The notes beneath the pieces were generated by a model, which was not told the DNA's origin, made no database searches, and was given only the letters and a program-made list of their open reading frames with translations. Position numbers and translations under genes: made by a program. Below are positions 35,008-45,360 of a stretch of DNA of 64,000 nucleotides, in pieces (position 1 is the stretch's first letter; each line of letters starts with the position of its first letter). The DNA comes from Botryotinia globosa (lineage: Eukaryota > Ascomycota > Leotiomycetes > Helotiales > Sclerotiniaceae): NCBI GenBank assembly GCA_014898425.1, contig RCSZ01000014.1, forward strand, positions 1,736,001 through 1,800,000, in the 5' to 3' direction.

Positions 35008-35327
35008 AATCAACGTAACCAGCACTCGTCCATATCGTTCTGATACGGTCAAAAAAGCCCACGTGTACTTCAAAGCCCATGGATAAGGCATCCCATTGTT
35101 CGTTCGTAAGTGATCGATTTAGCTGCTTTTCATATGCCACTCGAAACGCCAATATTCCCACAAGCTGTGCATGCTAGTCACTCTCTTTCTCCCTTGATCA
35201 TCTCCCGTCTGTATAGTCAAGTAGAGCAAACATTCTTAATATAATCTTCCCCTTCCAAATTCTCGACTTGCCGCCATTAACGTCATAATGATCATCGAAT
35301 ATCCCATCTGCCCTTTGTATGCAATCC
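35008..35327. other. Intergenic, convergent 3' flanks of MTQ2 and SMD1
   Basis: 320 bp between converging stops. Nothing is recognised. Confidence 0.5.
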
Positions 35328-35921
35328 TTAGAATCCTCTTCCACCGCCTCGTCCTCGTCCTCCTCTGAATCCGCCACCGCCTCCTCGTCCGCCTCCTCGT
35401 CCACCTCTAGGTCCGCCTCTACCACCTCTACCGCCTCTAGTATCGGTAGTGCCTGCAACTTCCTTCCTCGCCTTGTTCTTTGGCTTTGGTGCATCGTCTA
35501 TCAACAATGTGTCGAGCGGTAACGAATCAGGCAGAATGTAATAACGAATCGTGGAACCTCGTAGATTAATGGTATCAAGGGTGAGAGATGTGCCATTCTT
35601 TGGCGTCATCTTGACGGTGCGGAGAGCTGTGTTCATTTGAGGAGATACGGAAGTTATGGTACCGTGGATGATTGTGCCTAGTATGCTTGTTAGTAGACAG
35701 TTATCTGGCCGCGCCCGGAGCTTGGGAATTGCGGATAAAATTCATACCATTTTTAAGCTCAATAGTGACCGTTTCGTTCGCGCATTTCATGAGAAACCTA
35801 CCATGGAACGAGAAAGTCAGTCAGGAGATTCAGATGGGAGCCTTGAGAAAGAATTTAAGCTCAGCGCGTGCCAATTAAAAGGCCTGATAGTAAAGGGATA
35901 TGCTTACCTGACGAGCTTCAT
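35328..35921 (-). CDS. SMD1: Small nuclear ribonucleoprotein Sm D1
   Basis: Three exons (35921-35908, 35797-35748, 35677-35328) encode 137 residues. The first exon is only 14 nt (MKLV plus part of Arg) and the second 50 nt. The Sm1 motif is [21 protein letters not shown] with the second intron splitting the Gly, and the Sm2 motif is [13 protein letters not shown]. The C-terminal tail is a run of RGG repeats (about residues 100-137), the substrate of symmetric arginine dimethylation in this family. SmD1 is part of the heptameric ring on U1, U2, U4 and U5 snRNAs. The RGG-coding part gives misleading long open frames on the opposite strand. Confidence 0.95.
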
Positions 35922-36344
35922 AATGACGGTTTTATTGTTGATGTATATTGAAGGTTGATAGTGGATCGTGAGGTCGATTGATGGGTCTCTACATAAATAA
36001 AGCATTTGAAGCTTTTATCGCGAGGTTCGAAATGTTTTTGGAGCCCGATATTTAAGGCCATAACTCACTTCACATACATAACGCTGGTGCATGTAGCTCG
36101 GATTTGGAGGGGGAGTGAACAAAAGGCAAATTTCACCTAAGGATTCAAATTCAAATAGTGGAAAATAATCTCCATTGTAGTATGCTTTAGGGGTATCCAT
36201 AGTGTCTCGTTGTATAAGTTTCAAACATTGTACTTCAGGTACACCAACATTCAATGATCATCTAAGTAACCGGGTATTTCCTCAAGCTCCCATCTTTCCA
36301 TCGGACATTGTGCCATCATTTCCAACAATTCCCCTCTGCCATGT
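35922..36344. other. Intergenic between SMD1 and PKR1
   Basis: 423 bp, both neighbours on the minus strand. It should contain the SMD1 promoter and the PKR1 3' flank. Nothing else is recognised. Confidence 0.5.
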
Positions 36345-36800
36345 TTATTTATCCTTTTCGTTCTCACTGACTTTCTCCCACTCATCCTCGGTACTGGGCT
36401 CACTCTTATTTCCTCCTCCCGTAGAATGCGCTCTGCTCTTCAACTCCCCCTTGGCTTCCAAGACCTCGACTTCCTTGCTTCCTGGCGGACCATTGTCATC
36501 AACAACAGTCTCTACATCCGTATCACTAGCGTCTCCTCCCGCTCCCGCTTCTGTCTTCTTTCGTGCTTCCTCTTGCTCTTTCACCATCTTCAACTCTGCG
36601 GCGAACCAGTTTATAGCCCACCACAATCCGCCACAAAGAAACGATAGAATCACGAAATGGATACTATATGTAGCGATCAAGAGGGATAAGAACACAAGCT
36701 GTAGGGCTGCGAACGTGGCATTGGTTGCAACAAGGAGGACGGGAGTTGGACCAGGTGTGAAGATGGATTCCCAAAGGGAAACGAAGAATTCCGATGCCAT
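36345..36800 (-). CDS. PKR1: V-type ATPase assembly factor Pkr1
   Basis: A single exon encodes 151 residues. The N-terminal half matches the Pkr1 family: FFVSLWESIFTPGPTPVLL, followed by two hydrophobic helices (about residues 19-42 and 44-66) including FCGGLWWAINWFAAEL. The C-terminal half is acidic, Ser/Thr/Glu-rich and cytosolic, ending WEKVSENEKDK. In yeast, Pkr1 is an ER membrane protein needed for assembly of the Vo sector of the V-ATPase. There is no intron and no alternative nearby start. Confidence 0.92.
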   Translation of the reverse strand: MASEFFVSLWESIFTPGPTPVLLVATNATFAALQLVFLSLLIATYSIHFVILSFLCGGLWWAINWFAAELKMVKEQEEARKKTEAGAGGDASDTDVETVVDDNGPPGSKEVEVLEAKGELKSRAHSTGGGNKSEPSTEDEWEKVSENEKDK

Positions 36801-37869
36801 GACTGGCTATTTCTATTCCTTATACTGATTTTACTCCTTTGGCAGAGGAGTAGCTTTCGTAGCTCGTAGTAAACACTAAAACGGATAAAGAGATCTTTCA
36901 GAGAAGGATATGTGATGCGGAGACGAAGAGATACTAAATATCAGAGTAATTAGTGGGATGGCATTCACCTATTTATAATACCCCTCACCTTCCTGCTTCA
37001 GACGAAATGACGCACACCTTGTATGATTTTGCTGGATATTTCACGACCACGTATCCTAAAGATTCTTGTAACCTGGAGAAAACTTTCAAAGGGACAGATT
37101 TATGGTTTCTAAGAAGTTGAAGTTGTGAAGAACTAAAATAATGCAAGATGTATGTATCATTCAGAAGCTTGACAACGCGACGCCCCCTCTATTCTGCCTG
37201 TTCTCGGCTTTTTTTTGGGCCACACCTAAGACAAGACAAAGTGAATAATTGAATGCCTTGCGATTGAGGTTAGAAGAACTAAAGTTTCATGATGAATAAT
37301 AAACGGAATATATATTTATCCATCATCACAAACTACATCAGGAAACGTAGTCTGAGAATATATATCGTGGTGTATCACTTTTGCATGCAATGCACATAAT
37401 TCGCAGGTTGCACAGCAGATATTAGGGAAACAGTTAGAGGCCAAAAGCTCAAATACTTCGTAGCTACGCGTGCTAGTTCCAGCTGTAAAGAGTTACATTT
37501 ACCTGCAAACCTCGAAATCGTCTGTAGGGATCTTTTTCAAACATCATACAATCCATCTGATGCCAGTATTTTGCACCTTTCAAGCTCTCTCTTGAAATCC
37601 TGCGGCAGACGAACACGAGGGATCTTGGACAGTACATCAAAACAGGAAATCTACACTCATTCGTTCATTCATCTCATGCTTTATTCGACCAATCTCAATC
37701 ACAGTCTAAGTAGACTTGTGTACCAGATGTTCAAGGATGATATTCAGGTTCTTATCATACAAATTCTCAAGTATCTGCTACCGGCAGTGTTACACGTCTT
37801 AGACAAACCAGCTGGACGTTTTTCAGATCACAAGAGCTGTTGTGATACTTGGCGCCAAGCGTAACGACC
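36801..37869. other. Intergenic, PKR1 promoter side and MFS transporter 3' flank
   Basis: About 1.07 kb with both neighbours on the minus strand. Short open frames here lack any family signal or coherent splice partners. No repeat or RNA gene is recognised. Confidence 0.5.
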
Positions 37870-39815
37870 TCAAACAGCTTCTTCCACATTTTCAACCTGG
37901 ATCGCTTCATTCTTTTCGGTCCCACCAGTGGAGGTAGAGCTAACAGATCCCCTGGGCATGTATTTAGACACCTGTACCGTGTCAAGAATACTTTTGCTCC
38001 TCAGAAATATTTGATCAACCTCTTCGAGATGACGACCATTGGTTTCGGGAAAGAAGAGGTATACACCTATCAGCAGAGTCAGCAATGTATGCCTCTATCC
38101 TCCATCAGTCGGGCGGTTACCCACCTGGGAGTATCAAGAAGAGGTTGATACAAGCATATATAATGTAGTATCTCCATCCTATAGTAGCGAATCCCACCGG
38201 TGTTATTTCTGCGACAATGAAATTGAAGATCCATGCACTTCCTACAACATTCAGTCAATACAAACGCAAAGAATGTTTCCTGTCAGATAAATACCTGTTG
38301 ACATGGCAGTGATAGGAACTCGAACGCTCAGCGGTGCAACCTCCGAAGCATAGAGGAAAGTCAGTCCTAGGAATCCGGTAGGGAAGAATAACGAGAACAT
38401 AAAAATGAATACTGCAGCGACGATGACACATGAGGTGTTAGTAATTTGGGAAGATGTTCCAGCAATAATCGCCATGCAGGAACCCATTCCAAACGCGGCA
38501 AACATCATCAGCTTTCTCCTGCCGAATCGATCAACTGTTAAAACTCCTATCGGGGAACAAAGTGTCTGCCAAGTGAAGACGGATGCACTCAGAACACGAG
38601 AAGTTTGTGCTGATAATCCGAGTCCAGTCTCAAAAATGGTAGCTTGATAGAAAGCGAGTGCGTTTATACCACTTATTTGCTGGAACATTTGTCCGCACAC
38701 AGCAAGACAAGCTCTGTGGAAAAGACGTTCATCGCCCATGCAAAAAATATCACGGAATGAGCCATTTCCAGTGATCGCAAGACCTTCTTCAATCTCTGCT
38801 ATATCAGCCTGTACTTGAGCTGAGTCTATAGGCTTATCGTCCAATGCTGAAACAACCTCCCGTGCTTCGTCCGTTCGCCCTTTCTTGACAAGCCAACGAG
38901 GAGACTCTGGCATATGTGGCGTGGTAATCAGTACGATAATGGACCATACAATGGAGAGTGCTAGCGGAAATCTCCAAGTGACTCCTCCGGATAAATGAGA
39001 CATTCCAAAGTTTACCCACTGATTGAAGTCAGTTTTTGTTGCTTCTCTAGCCCGTGATGATTGAGGATTAAAATAAATGTCGCGAGAAAGATAAAAGGGT
39101 GACCAACAGCAGCCGTTGCTAAACCTGCACTTATGAACAACCCTTCAAGAAGCACCACCGAGCCGCGGTGATGTGCTTTAGAGCATTCTGATTGCCAATT
39201 CGGAGCAGTTGCTGTCAAAGCACCAAAACCTAAGCCGGAAACAAGACGTCCAACGATTAATTGGCCTAGGGAATAAGATGAAGATTGAAGGATAGCGCCA
39301 ATTATGTTGATTGCTGCTCCAAGCATGATTGTTCGTTTGCGACCTAGATTATCACCTATTCTGATACAGGACAAGGCCCCAAAAAAGCATCCAAGAGTAT
39401 AGAGAGCAACGACAGTTCCCTTGAAAAAGTCAATGGCAAAGTAAAGGTACGAGAAGTATTCGCCTTGATTTACCTGTAACCGAGAGTTGCTGGTTTTCTG
39501 AGTGCCTATGACAGTGAGGGTGTTGAGCTCTGGAAAAGTTTTGATCCAGGCGGGTAGACTAAGTAGTCCACCGGCGACCTAAACGGTTCAGCATTGGTAT
39601 GCCATGTTTTTGTCCGAAGCTTGATGTTTTTGATGGAGAATAGCAGCACTCACAGCATTGTTGTACCCAAATCTACATTTTAGAAATGTTAGGTAATGTA
39701 ATTTAGCTTTCATTCTAAATTTGCTCTGTACTCACAGGATATAAGCAGGCATGATGACGGTCCAAATCATTGCTCGATGAAGTGCCTGACCTCGGAGACC
39801 AAAGAATTTCGTCAT
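37870..39815 (-). CDS. MFS sugar transporter (hexose-transporter family)
   Basis: Seven exons (39815-39736, 39672-39654, 39578-39474, 39419-39108, 39018-38295, 38241-38125, 38066-37870) encode 517 residues with twelve expected membrane helices. Family motifs are present: GDNLGRKRT in loop 2-3, PESPRWLVKKGR before the central loop, VDRFGRRK in loop 8-9, and PETNGRHLEEVD after helix 12. QQISGINALAFY in helix 7 is typical of sugar binding. The second exon is only 19 nt and encodes part of FGYNNA. Intron 3 could be read through without a stop, but splicing (AAG acceptor at 39420) restores the family GTVVALYTLGCFFGAL join. It lies divergent from a MmgE/PrpD gene. Substrate is not predictable. Confidence 0.9.
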
Positions 39816-40650
39816 ATTTCCGGGAAATGACAAGTGATATAAGTTACAGACTCAATGGGATGGTAGGGTAATGATAGCGTAGGTAAGAGGGATGTTTATG
39901 TAGGTCGGCAAGATTCCAATCGTCACCTAGCTTTGACGATGATATTTTATCCTTCAAGTGTCGACCCTTCCTAAATGGTCGTCTTATAGTGATAAACTTT
40001 TGTCGTCGCTTACTTACAGCCGATAACCTGCTTACTAGGGGAGCTACGTAACGTCTCATAATCAAACATATATCTAGTGGAAGGATTCACACATAAAGGC
40101 AGATCTCAAAACACTACATTGGTGTGGGAATGCCTGTTAATTCTCTTGGTGTTCTACCTCTTGTCATATTTTATTTCTGTAAAGTCAAGGGAAGTTATTT
40201 CCATATGCAAGTTTAACCGCGCACTTTATATTTTGAGGGATTTTACATTGGGCCTGAAGCACATCAAGTTCTGTCTATCACAAATAGTATATTTGAAGCT
40301 CATGCGGCTAATGGTGTCGATACTGTTAAGTAGTGGGTGTTGAATAATATGCATACAGCATGTAAACCATTATAAATCAACTACAAAAGTTGGAAAGAAA
40401 GCATTTCACACTTTCCTCCTCGATTGTTTTGTGGAGTGGGGCACCCACCGTTTCGATGACTTCTCCGCATGTCAACGCGGGTCGACTAATCCTAGCTGAG
40501 TAAATGTCATTTTGGCCACAAGCTTCAAGGGTTTGCCTATCCACCTTTGAACTATACGGAACTGTTCTTCCGTCTATTTCTAATAACTACTTCAAGAAAC
40601 AACCTTCATGCATCTTTCCAACCGAGCTTCGACAAAATATCTAACCATAG
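39816..40650. promoter_or_regulatory. Divergent promoter region, MFS transporter (-) / PrpD-family gene (+)
   Basis: About 835 bp between the two start codons. No coding segment is supported. The divergent layout of a transporter and a catabolic-type enzyme suggests shared control, which is inference. Confidence 0.4.
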
Positions 40651-42252
40651 ATGTCTAATTTTCCAATCATTGGTTTCCTGGCCATTTCAGTGTACACATA
40701 CTAGTCTAGAATACTAGATCTGCTCTTCGAGTGATACCGAGTACCTCATCCTTTTATCTCCGAAGCATCTCCGCCATTCGTTTTAAGAAGATCGGTTCAA
40801 ACGGCTACAGCATATTTGGCATCTTGGGCACATGGTCTAAAATATTCCGATTTACCACCTGATGTCATCCGAGCTGCCGTGCGAAGTTTCTATAACTGGG
40901 TAGGATGCGCAATCGGTGGAAGTGATCATCCAGCAACTACTATAGCGGTAAGTTTCCATCTCTAGCTTGCATGTTTCTACATATTCAGTGTACTGAATCT
41001 CCATGAAAGTACACTTCTTTGTCTCCATTCTTTGGTACTCCCTCGGCGTCATTCCTTGGCCACAAAGGATCTCGTCGTGTCGATGCACAGTATGCAGCTT
41101 TGTTGAACGGAATAGCATCTCACGTGCACGATTACGATGATACGCATCTTGATACAATTAATCCATCCCACAGGTCCAGTTGCTAGTGCACTTCTTGCAG
41201 TTGCAGAATGGAAAGGTGGTTTCTCGGGAAAAGAATTTCTACTCGCATTGATCGTGGGCATTGAAGCGGAATGTAAATTTGGTCTGGCAGTCTGGCCTGA
41301 ACATTACGATGCAGGGTGGCACATTACATCCACGACAGGCTCTATCAGGGCTGCAGCAGCTGTTACAAAGTTACTAAATCTTCCTATTGATCAGACAACG
41401 CATGCATTGGGAATCGCCGCAACACAAGTTGTTGGCTTGAGAGAAATGTTTGGGTCGCACACCAAGGCTTTTCATCCCGGCCGTGCAGCTCAAAATGGTC
41501 TCATTGCTGCGGTGTTGGCCCAAGGTGGTTACACTAGTAGTGAACAAGCTCTAGAAGCCAAGAGAGGCTGGGCTAATGTTGTTGGTGTTACAAAGCCAGA
41601 TATTGGGGAGAATCTGGCGAAGTGGCTAGGAGATAATGACGCCTTTGGTCTTCCCACTACAGAACGCCCTGGAAGTTGGGGGGTTTTAAGAAATAGCTTC
41701 AAACCATTCCCATGTGGGATTGTGATTCATCCTATTATTGATGCTTGCTCTCAGCTTAAGCTTGACGTGGGAGGTGCTGAGTTGAGTGCTAAGGATATCA
41801 AATCTATTGAAGCGAAAGTCCATCCTCTTGTGTTAGAACTCACTGGAAAAAAGAAGCCCCGAGATGGACTGGAGGGCAAGTTCAGCGTCTATCACGGAGC
41901 TGCCATGGGTCTTTTATTCGGAAAAGGAACTCCGAGTCAGTACGAGGACCACGTAGTTCAAAGCCAAGAAGTTATTTCTACCCGCGATAGAGTCAATGCT
42001 GTAGCTGACAGCAGTTTGGATGCTGACGAAGCAATCATAACGATCATATACGAGAATGGGAAAGTGCTTCAAAAACATGTCAAGCATGCAATTGGAAGTG
42101 TGGAGGTACCAATGGATGATCAAATGCTGCAGCAGAAGTTTGTAGACCAGTGCACCGGTATCTTAGGCGAATCCGTGAAGGAAGCGAGCGATGCTTGCTG
42201 GGATATCGAGAATGCCAAGGACGTTGCCGATATTGCTAGAAGAATAAGATAG
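40651..42252 (+). CDS. MmgE/PrpD-family protein (2-methylcitrate dehydratase / cis-aconitate decarboxylase-like), with one-base frameshift
   Basis: Modelled exons are 40651-40672 (tentative), 40742-40947 and 41010-42252. Conserved family text runs through both frames: WAHGLKYSDLPPDVIRAAVRSFYNWVGCAIGGS, then YAALLNGIASHVHDYDDTHLDTI, then HPTGPVASALLAVAEW, GWHITSTTGSIRAAAAV, EMFGSHTKAFHPGRAAQNG and EAKRGWANVVG. Between DTI and HPTGP one extra A at or near 41160 shifts the frame, and the upstream frame then stops at a TAG about 25 bp later. Without that base the product would be about 489 residues, the family norm. So this is either a recent pseudogene or an assembly error. Members dehydrate 2-methylcitrate or decarboxylate cis-aconitate; the exact activity is unknown. 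The start codon and first intron are the least certain part. Confidence 0.75.
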
Positions 42253-42794
42253 TCTACAAGAATGCATCAAGATGTCGGAAAGTCACTCGAAATTCGCCTT
42301 GCGCGTTTTGAAACGTCACATCACCTTTGTTTGCTATTTGTCATTTTCTTCGTGATTTCTGAATTCAGAAGCAAACTTAATCTACTTAATTGACGGAGTA
42401 TTCTTCACTCAACAAAGAATCTCCAGATGTTGCTCGAAATATCATTGGCATCCTTGGTTAGTTTTTACTGTAAATAAGAGAGTTGTTTCTGCATAACTCA
42501 TTCTGATTGAATGTTATCACAGGCTCGGATACTTACTCATCAGGATTGACATCTTGGACTGACAGAAATGTTCAAACCGATTTTTGTATCCACCAAATTC
42601 TCGTTGGGTGTGCGTTTGCAGCTTGTCAGTTGATGTTATTTAGATTTTAGAAATCAGTATTTCTATGTTGCATTACGTCATGTGTGATTTTGCTTTCCTT
42701 CCAGACTGAATTTTCTTCGATATCTGTAGGATCATTTTTATAATGCAGGGGCTTGCGGTTGAAACCTATCATCTCAAACTTTAACCTCGACCCC
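42253..42794. other. Intergenic, convergent 3' flanks
   Basis: About 540 bp between the PrpD-family stop and the Nudix stop. Nothing coding is supported. Confidence 0.5.
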
Positions 42795-43310
42795 TCACTC
42801 AAAACTAGGAGGTAGCACCTCCCCCCTCGTCTTCAAAAGATCGCTCACAGGCGAAAATAATGTCCTCTCCCCATTTCCCTCTGCATATCGCTTCATATCC
42901 TCCCAGCGCACCCACTCCCAGCCCGCGCACTTCTCCGGCTCCACATTCCTCGGGCCCTCTCCTTTCCCATCCCATCTCCCCACCATCCAAATCGTCACGT
43001 AATGTTTCCTTTCCTTCTGCCCCGACTTCCCATCCCCGCCAAAAAAACTATTTGTCGCGGTTAAAAACCGTACATCTTCCTTCCTCAAACGCAATCCTGT
43101 CTCCTCTTCCACTTCGCGTGTAGCGCATTCTTCAAGCTCCTCCCCAAATTCAAGATGCCCTCCCGGATGAGCCCACAGGCCTGCACCGTGCGAGCCGAGT
43201 CGTTGGCCCATGAGGAAGATGGGCGAGGCGGGAGTGAAGGAGGGGTGAGTGGGGTGCAAGAGGAAGATCCCGACGCCGATGCGGGGGTGCTGGGGAATGG
43301 GAGTGGACAT
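42795..43310 (-). CDS. Nudix hydrolase (NUDT15/MutT-like)
   Basis: A single exon encodes 171 residues. The Nudix box fits GX5EX7REUXEEXGU: GGHLEFGEELEECATREVEEETGL, with the Mg-binding Glu residues in REVEEE. The protein starts MSTPIPQHPRIGVGIFLLHP and has HGAGLWAHPGGHLEFGE, like NUDT15-type nucleotide hydrolases that clean oxidised or damaged nucleoside triphosphates. KHYVTIWMVGRWDG and WEWVRWEDMKRY fit the second half of the fold. No targeting signal is visible. The gene is GC-rich relative to its flanks. Substrate is inferred only from family resemblance. Confidence 0.9.
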   Translation of the reverse strand: MSTPIPQHPRIGVGIFLLHPTHPSFTPASPIFLMGQRLGSHGAGLWAHPGGHLEFGEELEECATREVEEETGLRLRKEDVRFLTATNSFFGGDGKSGQKERKHYVTIWMVGRWDGKGEGPRNVEPEKCAGWEWVRWEDMKRYAEGNGERTLFSPVSDLLKTRGEVLPPSFE

Positions 43311-44175
43311 TTTAGGATGTGTTTTTCTTTTTGCGGTTGGCAGTTTGGGAGATTGGGGATTTGGATGTTATGGGAGGGAATGTGTGAAGGGGGTCTAGAG
43401 GAAACAATGCTCTTAAGAAGTGGGCAGACAGAGAAGTGGGTGGAGATGATGAGTCATCGTGAATCAATCTCTTGGAGTGTCGCACCCAATGAAGCTCGAG
43501 ATTTTCCCCATTCGATTTGGAAATTTACATTCATTGATGTCATTCATGATATACAATTTACGAGTTATTTCGTCTATTACACGGTACGTATTTCGCTTGA
43601 ATACTATGAATTCGCGTGATTAGATCTCTACTCTCTATTACAGTACCTATATACATCTCATCTCATTCAAGTAAACTCAATGCATCTTATGTTATTTTAC
43701 AGCATGGATATAATCACCGTATCCAAACCCTCAGAAAACGATAGGACAACGCGAGATATATCAGCATCAATAAACCCCTATCCACTATCCACTATCCTCC
43801 CTCCAGTTCTCATCCCCACACACCAAAAGTTACTTCCGATATCTCAAGATGAAACCAAAACATCCAATAAACTTCTCAAAGCGTAAGACAATAGAATAGT
43901 AATCTAGAAATATCTCCTTCAATCTCCTCCTCATCTCGAGACACATAAAAAAGAACCAAGCGGAATAATATACATGAGCGAGAATACACACTCTACATAT
44001 CGATATTCTCTCTCCTTCCATATCCATCTTCCGTAACTATCCACAGTGTGTAATCCCCTCCTCATCCTCTCAGATCCTCATACCTATCATTGATCGTGGC
44101 TTGTTTTATTATACGTCGCAGGATACAGAGATTACCACTGTATCATATCAATCCATACACGAGATTGTTTGCGAG
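43311..44175. promoter_or_regulatory. Divergent region, Nudix (-) / coiled-coil protein (+)
   Basis: About 865 bp between opposite start codons. Short open frames have no recognisable content. Confidence 0.45.
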
Positions 44176-45115
44176 ATGGCACGATATCAGTTTAGTTATG
44201 GAGACGATGATAGTAGTTCTGAGAGTAAGGTATTTACCCCTTCTCCCTCTCGTTCCTCTTCCTTTCTCTCACAGATCTCAAGAAATGGATAACTAATCCA
44301 ATCTCCTCACTGCAGAACAAGTCAGCATCATCATCAGCATCATCATCAAAACCCCCTTCTTCAACCCCCCAACCCAATAGCCCATCTAGCAATCCGCTCC
44401 CTCGCGCCAGCACTCCACCTTTCACCTTTTCCTTCAACGAGCCTCTCCTCTTAGACCCCAATTGCATCAACAAGAAACCCACCTCTCCCCCTCCCCCTCC
44501 CCCTCCACAACTCCCCACATTAGTCAAGCCCCATCCTGGAATCACTCCCCGAACCCCACCATCCAAGAGATCCTTTCTCCCACCCCTCACCCCTTCCAAA
44601 CCCATCATCTCCCACATCCGCACAAGCTACGATCGCGCATGGGGAAAAACTCCAAGCCACTCCCTTTCCCCTCCACCCACACCATGACTTCCCACTCCTC
44701 ACCCCCCCAGAAAACCTGCACCTGCACCTGCACCTGCACTCCCACGCTCAACCACCACCACCAAACCACCCACCCCACCACCTCCAACCGCGACCAAACC
44801 GCACGCCTCCCCGCTCTGCACACCCTCCACCGCGAAACCAGGGACGAACAAAAATCCACCATCGCCTCCCTCGAAAAGCTAACTCGCGCATTGGAAAAAA
44901 TATTAGATGCCACAACCTGGTATCGATCACTGATCGAGACGCAAGAGCGCGAGATTTCCGACGCGGAGACGAAGAGACAGGAAGCCGAAACGGCACGAAA
45001 GGAAGCCGAGAAGATGAGTCAGGAGATGGAAGAGAAGATGAGGAATCTGGAGCGGGAACTTGAGGTGTGGAGAGGAGGGTGGGAGGAGAGTGAGAGAAGA
45101 GCTGGGGGATTGTGA
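44176..45115 (+). CDS. Ser/Pro-rich protein with C-terminal coiled coil, unknown function; exon structure uncertain
   Basis: Exon 1 (44176-44229, MARYQFSYGDDDSSSESK) joins at phase 0 to a second exon beginning at 44316 that encodes Ser/Pro-rich text (SKPPSSTPQPNSPSSNPLP, then FTFSFNEPLLLDPN). The C-terminal part to the TGA at 45115 is a charged coiled coil (STIASLEKLTRALEKIL through ERELEVWRGG) in a different frame. The only in-phase GT donor I find between them is GTCAAG at 44523, pairing with CCCAG at 44710 and giving a 188-bp intron and a third exon starting 44711. The alternative is a frameshift or a rarer donor. The DNA is very C-rich from 44340 to 44830. No family is recognised. Confidence 0.5.
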
Positions 45116-45360
45116 GGTGAGGGGATTCTTATTTATTGGCGTGCATTTCGGGCATGGTAAGGAGTGAGAGGAAGGTTGTCGCTGAGAAGATGGTCAAGAA
45201 CTTATAAAATTATGTTTACTTGTTCATGTCTGTGTTGTTATTCATGTTCATTACGTTGCGTTTTCCATCCCTGCCGCATTATCATCCAAAGACAATTCCA
45301 AGCATGATACTTCATCATTTCATCAAGATACTGTTCCGTCGACCCCAACTCAATAGTCCA

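Noticed and set aside
39424..39473. Read-through of MFS intron 3 as coding (VNQGEYFSYLYFAIDFFK)
   Set aside because: The segment is open, but transporters of this family join LQ directly to GTVVALYT, and GTAAAT..AAG removes it cleanly.
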